Shown piece after piece: positions 1-7,528 of a stretch of 18,997 nucleotides of DNA. The position numbers were made by a program, and so were the translations under genes. The notes under the pieces were generated by a model, which saw nothing but the letters and a program-made list of their open reading frames with translations, was not told the origin of the DNA and did not search any database. Source of the stretch: JBNKDD01 sp050288085 (lineage in GTDB: Bacteria; Chloroflexota; Anaerolineae; Aggregatilineales; UBA3940); contig JBNKDD010000097.1 of NCBI GenBank assembly GCA_050288085.1, forward strand, positions 1-18,997. The letters are read 5' to 3'. Numbering within the stretch: position 1 is the stretch's first letter; the number at the start of each line of letters is the position of its first letter.

Positions 1-183
1 TCTGCTGTAGTTTTTGCGATCGTTGCCTATACGGCGATATCTACCTGGACTCTATTCGGAACAGCGATCCGAACCTACCTGAACCGTCCGCGCGTAAAAC
101 AGGTTTTGAACATCGCCCTGTCACTGCTTCTTGCTTTTACGGCGGTTGAACTCTCTGGAGTATTGGAATTAATATTTGCCTGA
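1..183 (+). CDS. LysE/RhtB family exporter, C-terminal fragment
   Basis: The window opens inside this reading frame; the last 60 codons are visible and end in TGA at 181-183. The residues form a hydrophobic helix, then a W-T-L-F-G motif, a basic stretch (RTYLNRPRVKQ) and a final hydrophobic helix. That order is the usual C-terminal end of LysE/RhtB amino-acid and metabolite exporters, where a conserved pro-arg segment precedes the last membrane helix. Substrate cannot be judged from this part. No partner gene follows on this strand; the next 480 bases hold no protein gene. A small membrane protein of another family remains possible because only about a quarter of the protein is present. Confidence 0.72.
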   Translation, partial: SAVVFAIVAYTAISTWTLFGTAIRTYLNRPRVKQVLNIALSLLLAFTAVELSGVLELIFA

Positions 184-203
184 TTGGGCTATCAAAAGAA
201 TAA

Positions 204-230
204 GCCCCTGCCGTTTTTCCCGGCAGAGGC
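204..230. terminator. Hairpin downstream of the exporter gene
   Basis: Arms 204-213 (GCCCCTGCCG) and 221-230 pair with one mismatch around a pyrimidine loop, 20 bases after the exporter stop. There is no T-run after the stem on the plus strand, so it is either a weak or factor-assisted terminator or an mRNA 3' stabilising stem. Confidence 0.45.
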
Positions 231-402
231 CACTCCAAAAGCTGCTACCCAATGTGCTCAACTTGCTATCCTACCCCCGGATTTCCTTGCTGATAGCAAA
301 CTTATCATATGATTTGTAACCTATCAAGTATAGTGTCATAAGTCATACAATTTTTCGACAAACGTCACATATAGGGGAAAATAACCAAAAAATGTAACAT
401 CC

Positions 403-554
403 AGGGAAAAAGCGAGATGCCCTCACCGGAGGAGTGAGGGCATCCATTGAGGGGTCTTCCGACACATCCGACACAGTCGAATTTGAGTTTGACCATCACC
501 GTGCTCAGGGTGAGAACGGGAAGCGGAAGGTTATAATAATGATGGTCAACACCC
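403..554 (-). ncRNA. Candidate structured small RNA (minus strand)
   Basis: Read on the minus strand, a -10-like TATTAT (561-566) would start RNA near 554. Ten-base arms TGATGGTCAA (540-549) and TTGACCATCA (489-498) can close an outer stem. Inside it, 499-519 forms a second hairpin (CCGT-G-CTCA pairing with TGAG-A-ACGG). The transcript would then run into the terminator hairpin at 416-444. No RNA family is recognised. A 65-codon frame crosses the same stretch, but its amino acids include the terminator stem and look non-coding. The -35 region is poor (ACAAGT), as at activator-dependent promoters. This is inference from structure only. Confidence 0.33.
406..444 (-). terminator. Rho-independent terminator (minus strand)
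   Basis: A perfect 11-bp stem, GATGCCCTCAC (416-426) with 434-444, has a 7-base loop. On the minus strand it is followed after a few bases by a run of five T (406-411 region). It ends whatever is transcribed leftward here: the candidate small RNA and possibly read-through from the WD40 lipoprotein gene. Confidence 0.6.
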
Positions 555-611
555 AGCCACATAATACTCGAAAGCGGCTCCCAACTTGTAGTGACAATTG
601 TCCCATGTGAA

Positions 612-627
612 TGTGATTAATGTCACA
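612..627. promoter_or_regulatory. CRP/FNR-type palindrome TGTGA-N6-TCACA
   Basis: TGTGATTAATGTCACA matches the classic CRP half-sites with the correct 6-base spacer. No protein gene starts nearby. Its centre lies about 65 bases upstream of the start inferred for the candidate minus-strand RNA, a distance typical of class I activation. It also lies just downstream of the WD40 gene's stop, so a chance match in AT-rich DNA is possible. Confidence 0.4.
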
Positions 628-667
628 TAAAGATAAACATGCAAACTGGCTGGATGACACCAACACG

Positions 668-2908
668 TCAGGGCTGCTCGACCTCCGGCAGCAGCGAGGT
701 ATCCCAGACCACAATCGTATCGCCCTGGGCAACCGAGGCCAGGTATTGTCCATCCGGTGACCATGCCAACTGGGTAATGCCATAGGTACCATTGCCAGGG
801 TAAATATGCAGAAGTTTTCCGGTATGCGCCTCATAGACAGCAATACGCTCACAACCCTGTGTTGCTCCCCCTGCCAATACTGCCACATACTGCCCATCAG
901 GGGAAAACGCTATCTGATTATCAATGTCTTCGAGAGACGCTCGACAGTTATTATTCCGCGGCATCAAAGTGGCGGCCCATAACAGGCTTTGCGTACTGGC
1001 CTGCCATACAAAGACTCCGTCCCTGCCAGAAGTTACAATCAGGTCACCCACCCAATTGATCGTATCTAAGGCAGTCTGATCGTCCTCGGCAAGCATCAGC
1101 TTATATAAAGGAGTAAAGGTTTCGGTATCCCAGATGATGATTGGATCGATAGAATAAACACCTATGCTGGCGAACTGGCGGCCATCCGGTGAAAAAGCTA
1201 AATCAATCAGCCCATTAGTGCTGTAGTCATCCTCATTGATCTGGCGAAGTTTCTCACCGGTTTCTACATCAAACAGAGCAATAATACTTTTTTTGCTGCT
1301 CCCAACTAGCAAACGGCGGCTGTCCGAACTGAGAGCGATGCAGTTAATATCAATTTTGCGATCTTGCATGTTGAAGATATTGGTCAACTCTCCTGTAGCA
1401 CGATCCCATAGTGGCAGCTTACTGAAATTTTCGCTGATTATCCAGACTAACTGGCGGCCATCCGCTGACCATTGGAAATCTCGTTGAGAAGGACTTCCCG
1501 TGTGAATCGCCCCCGCGTCCATAACAGCAACTGGCTCACCAGTGGCCCCATCTAAGAAGAGAAACTCCGGCTGGTCGGCAGCAATCAACAGCAAGTTATC
1601 CGGTGTCCATCCGGCGGAAACCAGATTCATGGCATTAATATTCAACATCAGGGAATGATCGTAATCAACCCTATCACTCCTGGATACGACCAGACCATAA
1701 TAATCACGATTAAAGTAATATTCCCAGAGAATGGAACCATTGTCTAAAATCGCCCTTGCATCTCTTCCCTCTGCCTGAAAGAGCAATTCCCCACTGCCGG
1801 ATTCATAGATGGCAACACTATTAGGACGGCTGTACAGGATCATACTGCTGTCTGGTGACCAGACGGTGGGGACGCGTTTGAGCCAATTCAGGGTGCTTAC
1901 CTCCGCGCCGGTTTGGAACAGATACGTTCGCTCATCTGATTGGATGATAAACGCGCTGCTATCAGGTGCCCACGTGATACTCTTCGCCTCCGGAAGGAAA
2001 TACTTCTCAAACGGCGCATCCGTAAGCTCGGTAATCAGGTGATAGGTTTTAGCCTGGACATCAAACAGTCGGATCGTATTGTCAGCCTGAATCAGCACCC
2101 AGTTACCATCCGGGCTGATTGAAAGTGGGCCACCGTTCTGTACCCCAGGCAAAGGATAGGGAACGGCATCGGTTTCTCCACTGTCACTGTCCCACAGGCA
2201 GAAGATCGCCTCATCACAAGGACGAGCAGTCCGCAGAACACTATCAGCAGTAAAGGTCAGGTAAGCGTCATAATCAGGATCATAAGTCTGTGGGCAGTAT
2301 GCACAGGCCAATTCCTCGCCGGAAGCAGCATCATAGAGCCGTTTGCCTGCAAATAACAGATGGTTGTCCGGGCTGATCTCCACATTGTTACGGGGCAGCG
2401 AAAAGGAAGAACTGGCATCAACCGGGAACTGATACAGCAGTGATCCATCACTGGCATCAAAGATCGAGACCGTCGAATCATCATGTAGACCGATCACCCG
2501 GCTGCCATCCGGTGACCAGACTGCCTTCCTGACAAAGGATGTTCCGGTGGCAGCCCACACCAGTTCTAAATCATCCGCACGATAGACATATAACCCGGTC
2601 GTGGCAGGCAGGGCTATCAAATGCGAATCGGGAGAGACAGCAGCTTCATCCCGCCACCCCATCCCCAGCCGGTATAAAGCTCCTTCCGGCCCATCGAGCA
2701 CCACCAGCGGATAGCCCTTATCGGTGGTATCCAATGGCGGAATGGTCGGCGACGGGATGGGTGTGGCGGTTGGCGTGATCGTGGCTGCCGGTGAATGAGT
2801 GGGACGTTCGTCAGCGGTTGGCGATGAACTGATCGCTGCTTCCTGCCCAATTGGAGCAGCACAACTGGTTAACACTAGAAGAAGGACTAAGACTTTCAAA
2901 CGGTTCAT
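668..2908 (-). CDS. WD40/beta-propeller repeat lipoprotein
   Basis: A 746-residue exported lipoprotein. The start is taken at ATG 2906-2908 because GGAG lies 8 bases upstream; a GTG nine bases earlier sits directly on that Shine-Dalgarno and is unlikely. Residues 1-16 form a signal peptide ending in lipobox L-T-S-C (C16), followed by a Thr/Pro-rich linker to about residue 60. The rest holds roughly a dozen repeats of the W/F-SPDG...W/L-D...TGE pattern, many ending in IWD, LFD or VWD-like strands, consistent with one or two beta-propellers. Such proteins serve as outer-face scaffolds; no catalytic motif is visible and the partner is unknown. It stands alone, divergent from the envelope operon at 3056. 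GC content is lower than in that operon. Confidence 0.88.
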   Translation of the reverse strand: MNRLKVLVLLLVLTSCAAPIGQEAAISSSPTADERPTHSPAATITPTATPIPSPTIPPLDTTDKGYPLVVLDGPEGALYRLGMGWRDEAAVSPDSHLIALPATTGLYVYRADDLELVWAATGTSFVRKAVWSPDGSRVIGLHDDSTVSIFDASDGSLLYQFPVDASSSFSLPRNNVEISPDNHLLFAGKRLYDAASGEELACAYCPQTYDPDYDAYLTFTADSVLRTARPCDEAIFCLWDSDSGETDAVPYPLPGVQNGGPLSISPDGNWVLIQADNTIRLFDVQAKTYHLITELTDAPFEKYFLPEAKSITWAPDSSAFIIQSDERTYLFQTGAEVSTLNWLKRVPTVWSPDSSMILYSRPNSVAIYESGSGELLFQAEGRDARAILDNGSILWEYYFNRDYYGLVVSRSDRVDYDHSLMLNINAMNLVSAGWTPDNLLLIAADQPEFLFLDGATGEPVAVMDAGAIHTGSPSQRDFQWSADGRQLVWIISENFSKLPLWDRATGELTNIFNMQDRKIDINCIALSSDSRRLLVGSSKKSIIALFDVETGEKLRQINEDDYSTNGLIDLAFSPDGRQFASIGVYSIDPIIIWDTETFTPLYKLMLAEDDQTALDTINWVGDLIVTSGRDGVFVWQASTQSLLWAATLMPRNNNCRASLEDIDNQIAFSPDGQYVAVLAGGATQGCERIAVYEAHTGKLLHIYPGNGTYGITQLAWSPDGQYLASVAQGDTIVVWDTSLLPEVEQP

Positions 2909-2954
2909 AAGATCCACTCCCGGTATGTGGCTCTCTTCTCAAAAACCTGCCCAT

Positions 2955-2982
2955 ATGATACCAGCTAACAGTGCCGTATCAA
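2955..2982 (-). promoter_or_regulatory. Candidate promoter for the WD40 lipoprotein gene
   Basis: On the minus strand TTGATA (2977-2982), a 16-bp spacer and TATCAT (2955-2960) form a sigma-70-like promoter about 40 bases upstream of the ATG at 2908. It is back-to-back with the plus-strand promoter at 2990-3019. Confidence 0.45.
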
Positions 2983-2989
2983 ATGTAGG

Positions 2990-3019
2990 TTGTTCATGAA
3001 GGGCAGGATCGACTATAGT
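2990..3019 (+). promoter_or_regulatory. Candidate promoter for the envelope operon
   Basis: TTGTTC (2990-2995), an 18-bp spacer and TATAGT (3014-3019) predict a start near 3026, 30 bases before the ATG at 3056. It argues against the longer frame that would begin at 2990, since that codon lies inside the -35 element. Confidence 0.5.
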
Positions 3020-3055
3020 ACAATTAATTCTGAGGAGATCCTGAAAGGGCAACAA

Positions 3056-3712
3056 ATGACACGACGAATAATTTTAATAATAGGTGTCCTGGCCGTCCTG
3101 CTGATCACGGGCTGCGACGGCAACACTACCCTGACCGACAATGTCGCAACCCTGAACGCTGCCGCCACCAAGGCTGCCGGGGGAGATGGCGGATCAGGCG
3201 GCGGGGAATCGACGCCGGAACCAACCGCGCTACCGGCCAACTATTTTGACCTGACCGCCGATCCCGGCAAGTCGCTGGCCAATGCCTGGGGAACCATCAA
3301 CGGGCTGCCCGGCGGCCAGGAATTCACCGTGATTGCCAGCGAGCAGCAGGTCGGCACTTATATCATCGAGCGTCTACAACTTTCCGGCTGGGAGGAGACG
3401 GTGCGCGGCGGCAGCGTCACGATTGGCTCCGGCCAGATCCGGCTGGATATGGCCCTGGTCGATGGAGAGAACAACTTCGGCTCTGGGACGATCACCTTCC
3501 AACCCACGCTGGATGAGCTGGGGCGGGTTCACCTCAATCCGCTGGGGGCTGACTTTGGCACTTTTGACCTGCCCAATGATCTACTGGCCGCCTTCGGTGA
3601 CCAAGTGAATTTCGCACTGGGTGGCGCACCCAATGAATCTTTGATCCGGGTATCACTGACCCGGATATCCCTTGAAAACGAAATCATGCAAGTCGAAGGC
3701 AAAACGCGTTGA
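3056..3712 (+). CDS. Lipoprotein, first gene of envelope operon
   Basis: A 218-residue lipoprotein. Start chosen at ATG 3056: AAGGG lies 6 bases upstream, and this start places an 18-residue hydrophobic signal right at the N-terminus with lipobox I-T-G-C (C20). A Gly/Ser/Thr/Pro-rich linker runs to about residue 60. The C-terminal 150 residues alternate short helices and beta strands (FTVIASEQQVGTYIIERL near residue 90, then strand pairs). The pattern recalls YpmS/LmeA-like tubular lipid-binding domains, but this is a resemblance in layout, not a firm match. The stop overlaps the next start as TGATG, so translation is probably coupled to the membrane TPR gene, and a partnership at the cell envelope is likely. 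Confidence 0.8.
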   Translation: MTRRIILIIGVLAVLLITGCDGNTTLTDNVATLNAAATKAAGGDGGSGGGESTPEPTALPANYFDLTADPGKSLANAWGTINGLPGGQEFTVIASEQQVGTYIIERLQLSGWEETVRGGSVTIGSGQIRLDMALVDGENNFGSGTITFQPTLDELGRVHLNPLGADFGTFDLPNDLLAAFGDQVNFALGGAPNESLIRVSLTRISLENEIMQVEGKTR

Positions 3713-4788
3713 TGGACTACCCCCAGATCAGCATAAACGATCGGGAACGGGCACGCACCCTCCAGGTTTTGATCCTCGCATTGGCAGTGGCCCTGTATAT
3801 CCCTGGGCTGCTGTCGGGCCTGTGGGAAACCCTGTTCCCCCTGAACGACAGGCTGATCTCGGGGTTGTTCGGATTTATCGTAAGCTGGCTGTTTGTCCAG
3901 TTGGTGGTGAGCATCTACCGGCAGATCATGTTTCGGGTAGCCCTGCCCGATCTGCGGAGCGGCTTGCGACACATTCAGGCCGGGGAATTGAAACCGGCCT
4001 TTAGTGCCTTTGTGCAGCAGATCGCCCAACTGGATACGCATCCCACCATCGACCAGCAGCGATTCCTGCGGCACCTCAACCCGGCCAAATACAGCTACCG
4101 GGAATTGTGCCTGCTTAACCTGGCGCAGACATCGATCCAGCTTGGCGAGGGCGAGAAAGCCCTGGCCTATTACGAGCAGTGCCTTAACCTCAACTCCACC
4201 AACGAGATCGCCCTCTCATCCCTGAACCTGGTCAACGCACTCCAGGGCGGGGAGATCCGACCGGTGGGGCGCGATATCCCGATCAACCGGTTGGTAGACC
4301 GGCGGTTAAGGCGGCAGCTGCGGCTGATTCAGCTTGGCCTCGCCCTTGTCTTTTTTGCACCGTGTGCTATCTTACTGATACCCTCATTAGGGCTGACAGG
4401 CGTGATGGTTGCTGTCGTTGGCGCGTGGGGATGGAGCCTCGTGCTGACCGTGTTGTACCGGTTTGCAATCGGGCACTTCCTGCTGGCGGATTATGTGAGG
4501 GGATTCAGGCATTTACAGGCAGGCAGTTTTAACGAAGCCGCTGCCGGTTTTCAGAAACAACTTACCTTTTTTGAAAAGAAACCCTGGTTAGATCGCTGGC
4601 GCTGGCTGATCTTCCTCGCTCCAACCCACTACAGCTATCGCGAGTGGATGCTCCTGTACCTGGCCTACACGCACACCCAACTTGGGCAGGGTGACCGGGC
4701 GATAGACTTCTACCGTCGTTGTCTTCAACTTAACCCCAATAACGGACTCGCTGCGTCAACCCTGTCATTTGTTAAGGCACTGACTTGA
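3712..4788 (+). CDS. Membrane TPR protein made of two tandem 180-residue units
   Basis: A 358-residue integral membrane protein. The ATG at 3712 shares its A with the upstream stop; a TTG one codon earlier is less likely. Four membrane helices fall in two pairs (about 17-37 and 48-68; 205-225 and 230-252). Each pair is followed by a cytosolic helical segment with TPR-like repeats (84-177 and 264-357). The two halves are copies: G-[LF]-R-H-[IL]-QAG occurs at 84 and 264 and YSYRE at 127 and 307, an exact 180-residue offset without gaps. TPR segments usually bind partner proteins, and the neighbouring genes are obvious candidates. The next gene starts one base after its stop. Family name not recognised. 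Confidence 0.8.
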   Translation: MDYPQISINDRERARTLQVLILALAVALYIPGLLSGLWETLFPLNDRLISGLFGFIVSWLFVQLVVSIYRQIMFRVALPDLRSGLRHIQAGELKPAFSAFVQQIAQLDTHPTIDQQRFLRHLNPAKYSYRELCLLNLAQTSIQLGEGEKALAYYEQCLNLNSTNEIALSSLNLVNALQGGEIRPVGRDIPINRLVDRRLRRQLRLIQLGLALVFFAPCAILLIPSLGLTGVMVAVVGAWGWSLVLTVLYRFAIGHFLLADYVRGFRHLQAGSFNEAAAGFQKQLTFFEKKPWLDRWRWLIFLAPTHYSYREWMLLYLAYTHTQLGQGDRAIDFYRRCLQLNPNNGLAASTLSFVKALT

Positions 4789-4789
4789 T

Positions 4790-5065
4790 ATGTCTCTAGA
4801 TTTCGGTTCAGACGAACACCGGGCAATCGAAGGGATTGCCGCTCTGCTTGACTTGATGCCGCACATCCCCGGCGAGACCAACGACGCTCTGGCCTGGAGA
4901 ATGACCTCCTGGGCGCTGGAACAAGGGCCAAATGTACGACGAGAAGCTATCCTCTATGCCACTTATGCTATGATCGACCAGCTTGATCAGAAGTTGGGTT
5001 TTATGCGCTTATCGGAGGTTGGCCTGCGGGCGCTCAGTGATTACAACGAGCCGGGCAGAGCTTGA
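4790..5065 (+). CDS. Small helical protein of envelope operon
   Basis: A 91-residue protein without signal peptide or membrane segment, predicted mostly helical, with acidic N-terminus and no Cys. ATG 4790 follows the upstream stop by a single base, and the next gene's ATG (5070) follows its stop by four bases, so its place in the operon is clear even though its family is not recognised. It is likely cytosolic. Being sandwiched between the TPR membrane protein and the M23 lipoprotein suggests an accessory or regulatory role there, but nothing in the sequence proves one. Confidence 0.7.
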   Translation: MSLDFGSDEHRAIEGIAALLDLMPHIPGETNDALAWRMTSWALEQGPNVRREAILYATYAMIDQLDQKLGFMRLSEVGLRALSDYNEPGRA

Positions 5066-5069
5066 GTCT

Positions 5070-6830
5070 ATGAACCATAAATTTAAAATCTACCTTGTCC
5101 TGATCATTGCCGCCCTTTCATTAACCGCCTGTGGGGGGAGCGGCCCCGGCGGATTGCAGGCTTTCCCGACATCGGAATCTTCCCCCAATGTCTCGATTGA
5201 ATCGACCGCACTCCCAGCCGATTATCAACAGACCCCGGTCGCGACCATCAAGGTACCGATCACGCCCACCCCACCCCAGACCGCGCCCCCGGCGGTGGTC
5301 GTACCGAATACAGCCGGGGTGTCCGTCGCCTGCGAGGCGAATACACTCCGCATCCCGCTTGGTCTGCTGCCGGGCAGCGGAATCCACGCGGTGACCCGCA
5401 TCGCCGCCGATGGAGAATGGCTGTACCTGCTGATCGATGGCGGGTTATATCGCGCCGACCGGGTAGCCGTCGATACAGGTAAACCGGAGCTTGAACGAAT
5501 CCTGCTTCCCGGTGATGATTTAGCTGGGCGACCGGTGCAGGAATTGGTCGATGTAACGGTCGATCATGACCGCGGGCGGGTGTATGTCCTGGATAAAGTC
5601 GGGCACATTTTCCGTTATGAACCCGCCTCCAAGCAGAAATCCATCACATACCGGATCGACCCCAACCAGGATTTTGAAGATGGTTTGAGCAACCAAGTTG
5701 TTGCCCTTGAAATTGACGACCGGGGCCGCCCGATCCTGCTCGATACAGCACACGGGATACTATGGACGACAGAAGGCATCAGCAGTCTGGTAACGGTCAA
5801 CGAGTCACGCGGATTGACCAGCGGCGTTGACGTGGCAAGCGCGGGCGGCAAATTCTATATCCTACGCAACGACAACGTTATCCGCCGGGTGAGCAACGAT
5901 GTTGGCTCCGACCTGTGGCAGGAGGCCGAAGGACGCCGGTTGGCCCTCTCGCTGACCACCTCCGATCACCTGGGAATCGATGTCCTGTATGTGGTCGATG
6001 GGCTGCGCCGGGAGGTGGTCGGGGTGCTGCCGGACAACGGACAGGAAGTCACCCGGCTGGAGTTTGGTTTCATCGATATGAGCCTGCTGCGTGATGTGGT
6101 CTTTGCCGGGGGACGATTGTACGCCGCTGCCGGGACAGATCTATTTGTGTATCCCGGCCCGGCCACTTCGGCAGATAGTACAGACTGTTCCTCCCCTGAT
6201 ATGAGCGCTTATACCCGGCCAACCCTGTATGGCAACGACATACTACCCTCCGTTCGCGGCTTGCAATTTCCTATCGAGGAAGGGGAGCTTCCGCCCTGGC
6301 CGCGAGTCTATCCGGGAGCCACCCGGATTTACCGGTTAGGGGTGCATCATGGATTGGATATCTACAGCTACAATGCACCCAGGGGCTTCAAAAAAGGCTG
6401 GCCGGTGGTCGCTATGGCGGACGGAGAGGTACAGCGGGCAACCCTGGTTTACCTTGATATGACCGAAGAAGAATATGATCAGATCGTCACCCAGGCCGAG
6501 ATCGATGGTTATACCTCCGATGAATCCCTGACCCGGCTGTCCGGCAAGCAGGTGATCATCGATCATGGCAATGGCCTACGGACGGTCTACTCACACCTGG
6601 ACGAGATTGCGCCCGGCGTGGTCACAGGTGCTACCGTCCGGGCCGGTCAGATCATCGGGACGGTGGGTGTAACCGGCACGGAGGGTGAAGTCCGCACCGG
6701 GTCGGTTGGGCCGCACCTGCACTTCGAGATTCTGATCGACGATATCTACCTGGGCAGGTGGCTCACGATCCGCGAGACGATGTGGTGGTATGAGCAAATA
6801 TTTGGGACGACAAACCCAGTCGGGGGATAA
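5070..6830 (+). CDS. Lipoprotein with propeller-like domain and C-terminal M23 peptidase domain
   Basis: A 586-residue cell-envelope protein. The ATG at 5070 is chosen because it starts a clean lipoprotein signal, L-T-A-C with C21; the frame extends 29 codons further upstream but that part overlaps the previous gene. A Thr/Pro linker (to about 90) leads to a beta-rich region (95-385) with repeated strand pairs like a beta-propeller. The M23 LytM-type domain (about 415-575) keeps all metal and catalytic positions: H426 and D430 (HHGLD), H509 (YSHLD), H549 and H551 (HLHFE). It should therefore be an active zinc endopeptidase on peptidoglycan cross-bridges. About 35 extra residues (YLDMTEEEYDQI region) are inserted between the first strands and GKQVIIDHGNG. 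Last gene of the operon. Confidence 0.9.
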   Translation: MNHKFKIYLVLIIAALSLTACGGSGPGGLQAFPTSESSPNVSIESTALPADYQQTPVATIKVPITPTPPQTAPPAVVVPNTAGVSVACEANTLRIPLGLLPGSGIHAVTRIAADGEWLYLLIDGGLYRADRVAVDTGKPELERILLPGDDLAGRPVQELVDVTVDHDRGRVYVLDKVGHIFRYEPASKQKSITYRIDPNQDFEDGLSNQVVALEIDDRGRPILLDTAHGILWTTEGISSLVTVNESRGLTSGVDVASAGGKFYILRNDNVIRRVSNDVGSDLWQEAEGRRLALSLTTSDHLGIDVLYVVDGLRREVVGVLPDNGQEVTRLEFGFIDMSLLRDVVFAGGRLYAAAGTDLFVYPGPATSADSTDCSSPDMSAYTRPTLYGNDILPSVRGLQFPIEEGELPPWPRVYPGATRIYRLGVHHGLDIYSYNAPRGFKKGWPVVAMADGEVQRATLVYLDMTEEEYDQIVTQAEIDGYTSDESLTRLSGKQVIIDHGNGLRTVYSHLDEIAPGVVTGATVRAGQIIGTVGVTGTEGEVRTGSVGPHLHFEILIDDIYLGRWLTIRETMWWYEQIFGTTNPVGG

Positions 6831-6852
6831 GCGTTAAGTTGGGCCAGGCATT

Positions 6853-6882
6853 ACAAAAAATAGGGCAGCCAGTTGGCTGCCC
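6853..6882 (-). terminator. Terminator of pilin copy 1 (shared with convergent operon)
   Basis: GGGCAGCCA (6863-6871) pairs perfectly with TGGCTGCCC (6874-6882). On the minus strand the stem is followed by a T-rich tail (6853-6861), a good intrinsic terminator for the pilin. On the plus strand it lies 33 bases past the M23 gene stop with only a weak T tail, so it may serve both convergent units. Confidence 0.8.
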
Positions 6883-6906
6883 CATTTCCTCTAAATGAAT
6901 TCCGAA

Positions 6907-7053
6907 TTAGAGATTATTGATGACATTGCTGAATACGTTGCCAATCGTCGGGCCAAGCAAAGTCAGAATGGCAATCACGACGATAGCAACCAGCACCAGG
7001 ATCAGGGCATATTCTACCAGTCCCTGACCCTCTTCTCGAGGGATGAATAACAT
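6907..7053 (-). CDS. Flp-type pilin, copy 1
   Basis: A 48-residue prepilin. The ATG at 7051-7053 has a strong Shine-Dalgarno (GGAGG, 5-base spacing); longer frames upstream lack one. The N-terminus is a short leader ending in REEG. The mature part would begin QGLVEY with Glu at +5 and Tyr at +6, the hallmark of Flp/TadE-type class III signal sequences cleaved by a TadV-like peptidase. A 20-residue hydrophobic helix follows (ALILVLVAIVVIAILTLL), then a short polar tail. Such subunits form thin adhesive Tad pili. No tad assembly or peptidase gene is in the window, so assembly genes must lie elsewhere. Copy 2 differs at only two conservative residues. Confidence 0.92.
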   Translation of the reverse strand: MLFIPREEGQGLVEYALILVLVAIVVIAILTLLGPTIGNVFSNVINNL

Positions 7054-7119
7054 AAATTCCTCCAAAAAGAGATGAAAATTAAATGAATAAAATAAGAAAA
7101 ACAATCGTCTCTTAGATAA

Positions 7120-7172
7120 TTTTAAACGTAAAATTTTCCCAGGGCGAACAACTGTAACAAACTTGTAATGTT
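7120..7172 (-). promoter_or_regulatory. Conserved upstream boxes of pilin copy 1
   Basis: On the minus strand AACATTACAAGTTTGTTAC (7154-7172) is followed by 21 variable bases and TTTACGTTTAAAA (7120-7132), 67 bases before the start codon. The same two boxes with the same 21-base gap recur before copy 2. The proximal box is likely the promoter core. The distal box contains ACAA-GT-TTGT and may be an activator site. Confidence 0.6.
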
Positions 7173-7222
7173 ACTCATGAAAAAAACAAGCCAAGAATCC
7201 CCCCACCCCGCACATAAAAAAC

Positions 7223-7257
7223 AAAAAAGGGGCAGCCGGTTGGCTGCCCCTTTTTTT
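7223..7257. terminator. Bidirectional terminator of pilin copy 2
   Basis: GGGGCAGCC (7229-7237) pairs with GGCTGCCCC (7242-7250), flanked by a run of A on the left and seven T on the right, so it can terminate in both directions. It ends pilin copy 2 on the minus strand. Its stem is nearly the same as the stem after copy 1, which fits duplication of the whole unit. Confidence 0.85.
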
Positions 7258-7269
7258 GCCAAATTTGGA

Positions 7270-7416
7270 CTAGAGATTATTGATGACGTTACTGAATACG
7301 TTACCAATCGTCGGGCCAAGCAGGGTCAGAATGGCGATCACGACTACGGCAACCAGCACCAGGATCAGAGCATACTCAACCAAACCCTGACCTTCTTCAC
7401 GTGGTAAAAATAACAT
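7270..7416 (-). CDS. Flp-type pilin, copy 2
   Basis: A 48-residue prepilin nearly identical to copy 1; only residue 4 (Leu for Ile) and one Val/Ile in the helix differ. The ATG at 7414-7416 has GGAGG upstream at a similar distance to copy 1. It has the same REEG leader end, QGLVEY processing site, hydrophobic helix and NVFSNVINNL tail. The two genes differ at roughly twenty bases and most of these are silent, so the protein sequence has been held under selection after an old duplication. It is transcribed on its own from duplicated upstream boxes and has its own terminator. The two may be used together or under different conditions. Confidence 0.92.
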   Translation of the reverse strand: MLFLPREEGQGLVEYALILVLVAVVVIAILTLLGPTIGNVFSNVINNL

Positions 7417-7528
7417 AATTTCCTCCAAGGCATACAGGTGCCTGATAAAAAACATTAAACTTCTTAAGTTGGACCAGTCAAATGATCCAACTATCCAGAA
7501 GATAGCTGAAGCTACCTTCACTTAATGA

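Noticed and set aside
365..562. 65-codon frame on the minus strand
   Set aside because: It runs through the terminator stem at 416-444 and its residues show no family or codon pattern, so the RNA reading is preferred.
3529..4074. 181-codon minus-strand frame
   Set aside because: Antisense to the lipoprotein and TPR genes, without a Shine-Dalgarno or domain; a composition shadow.
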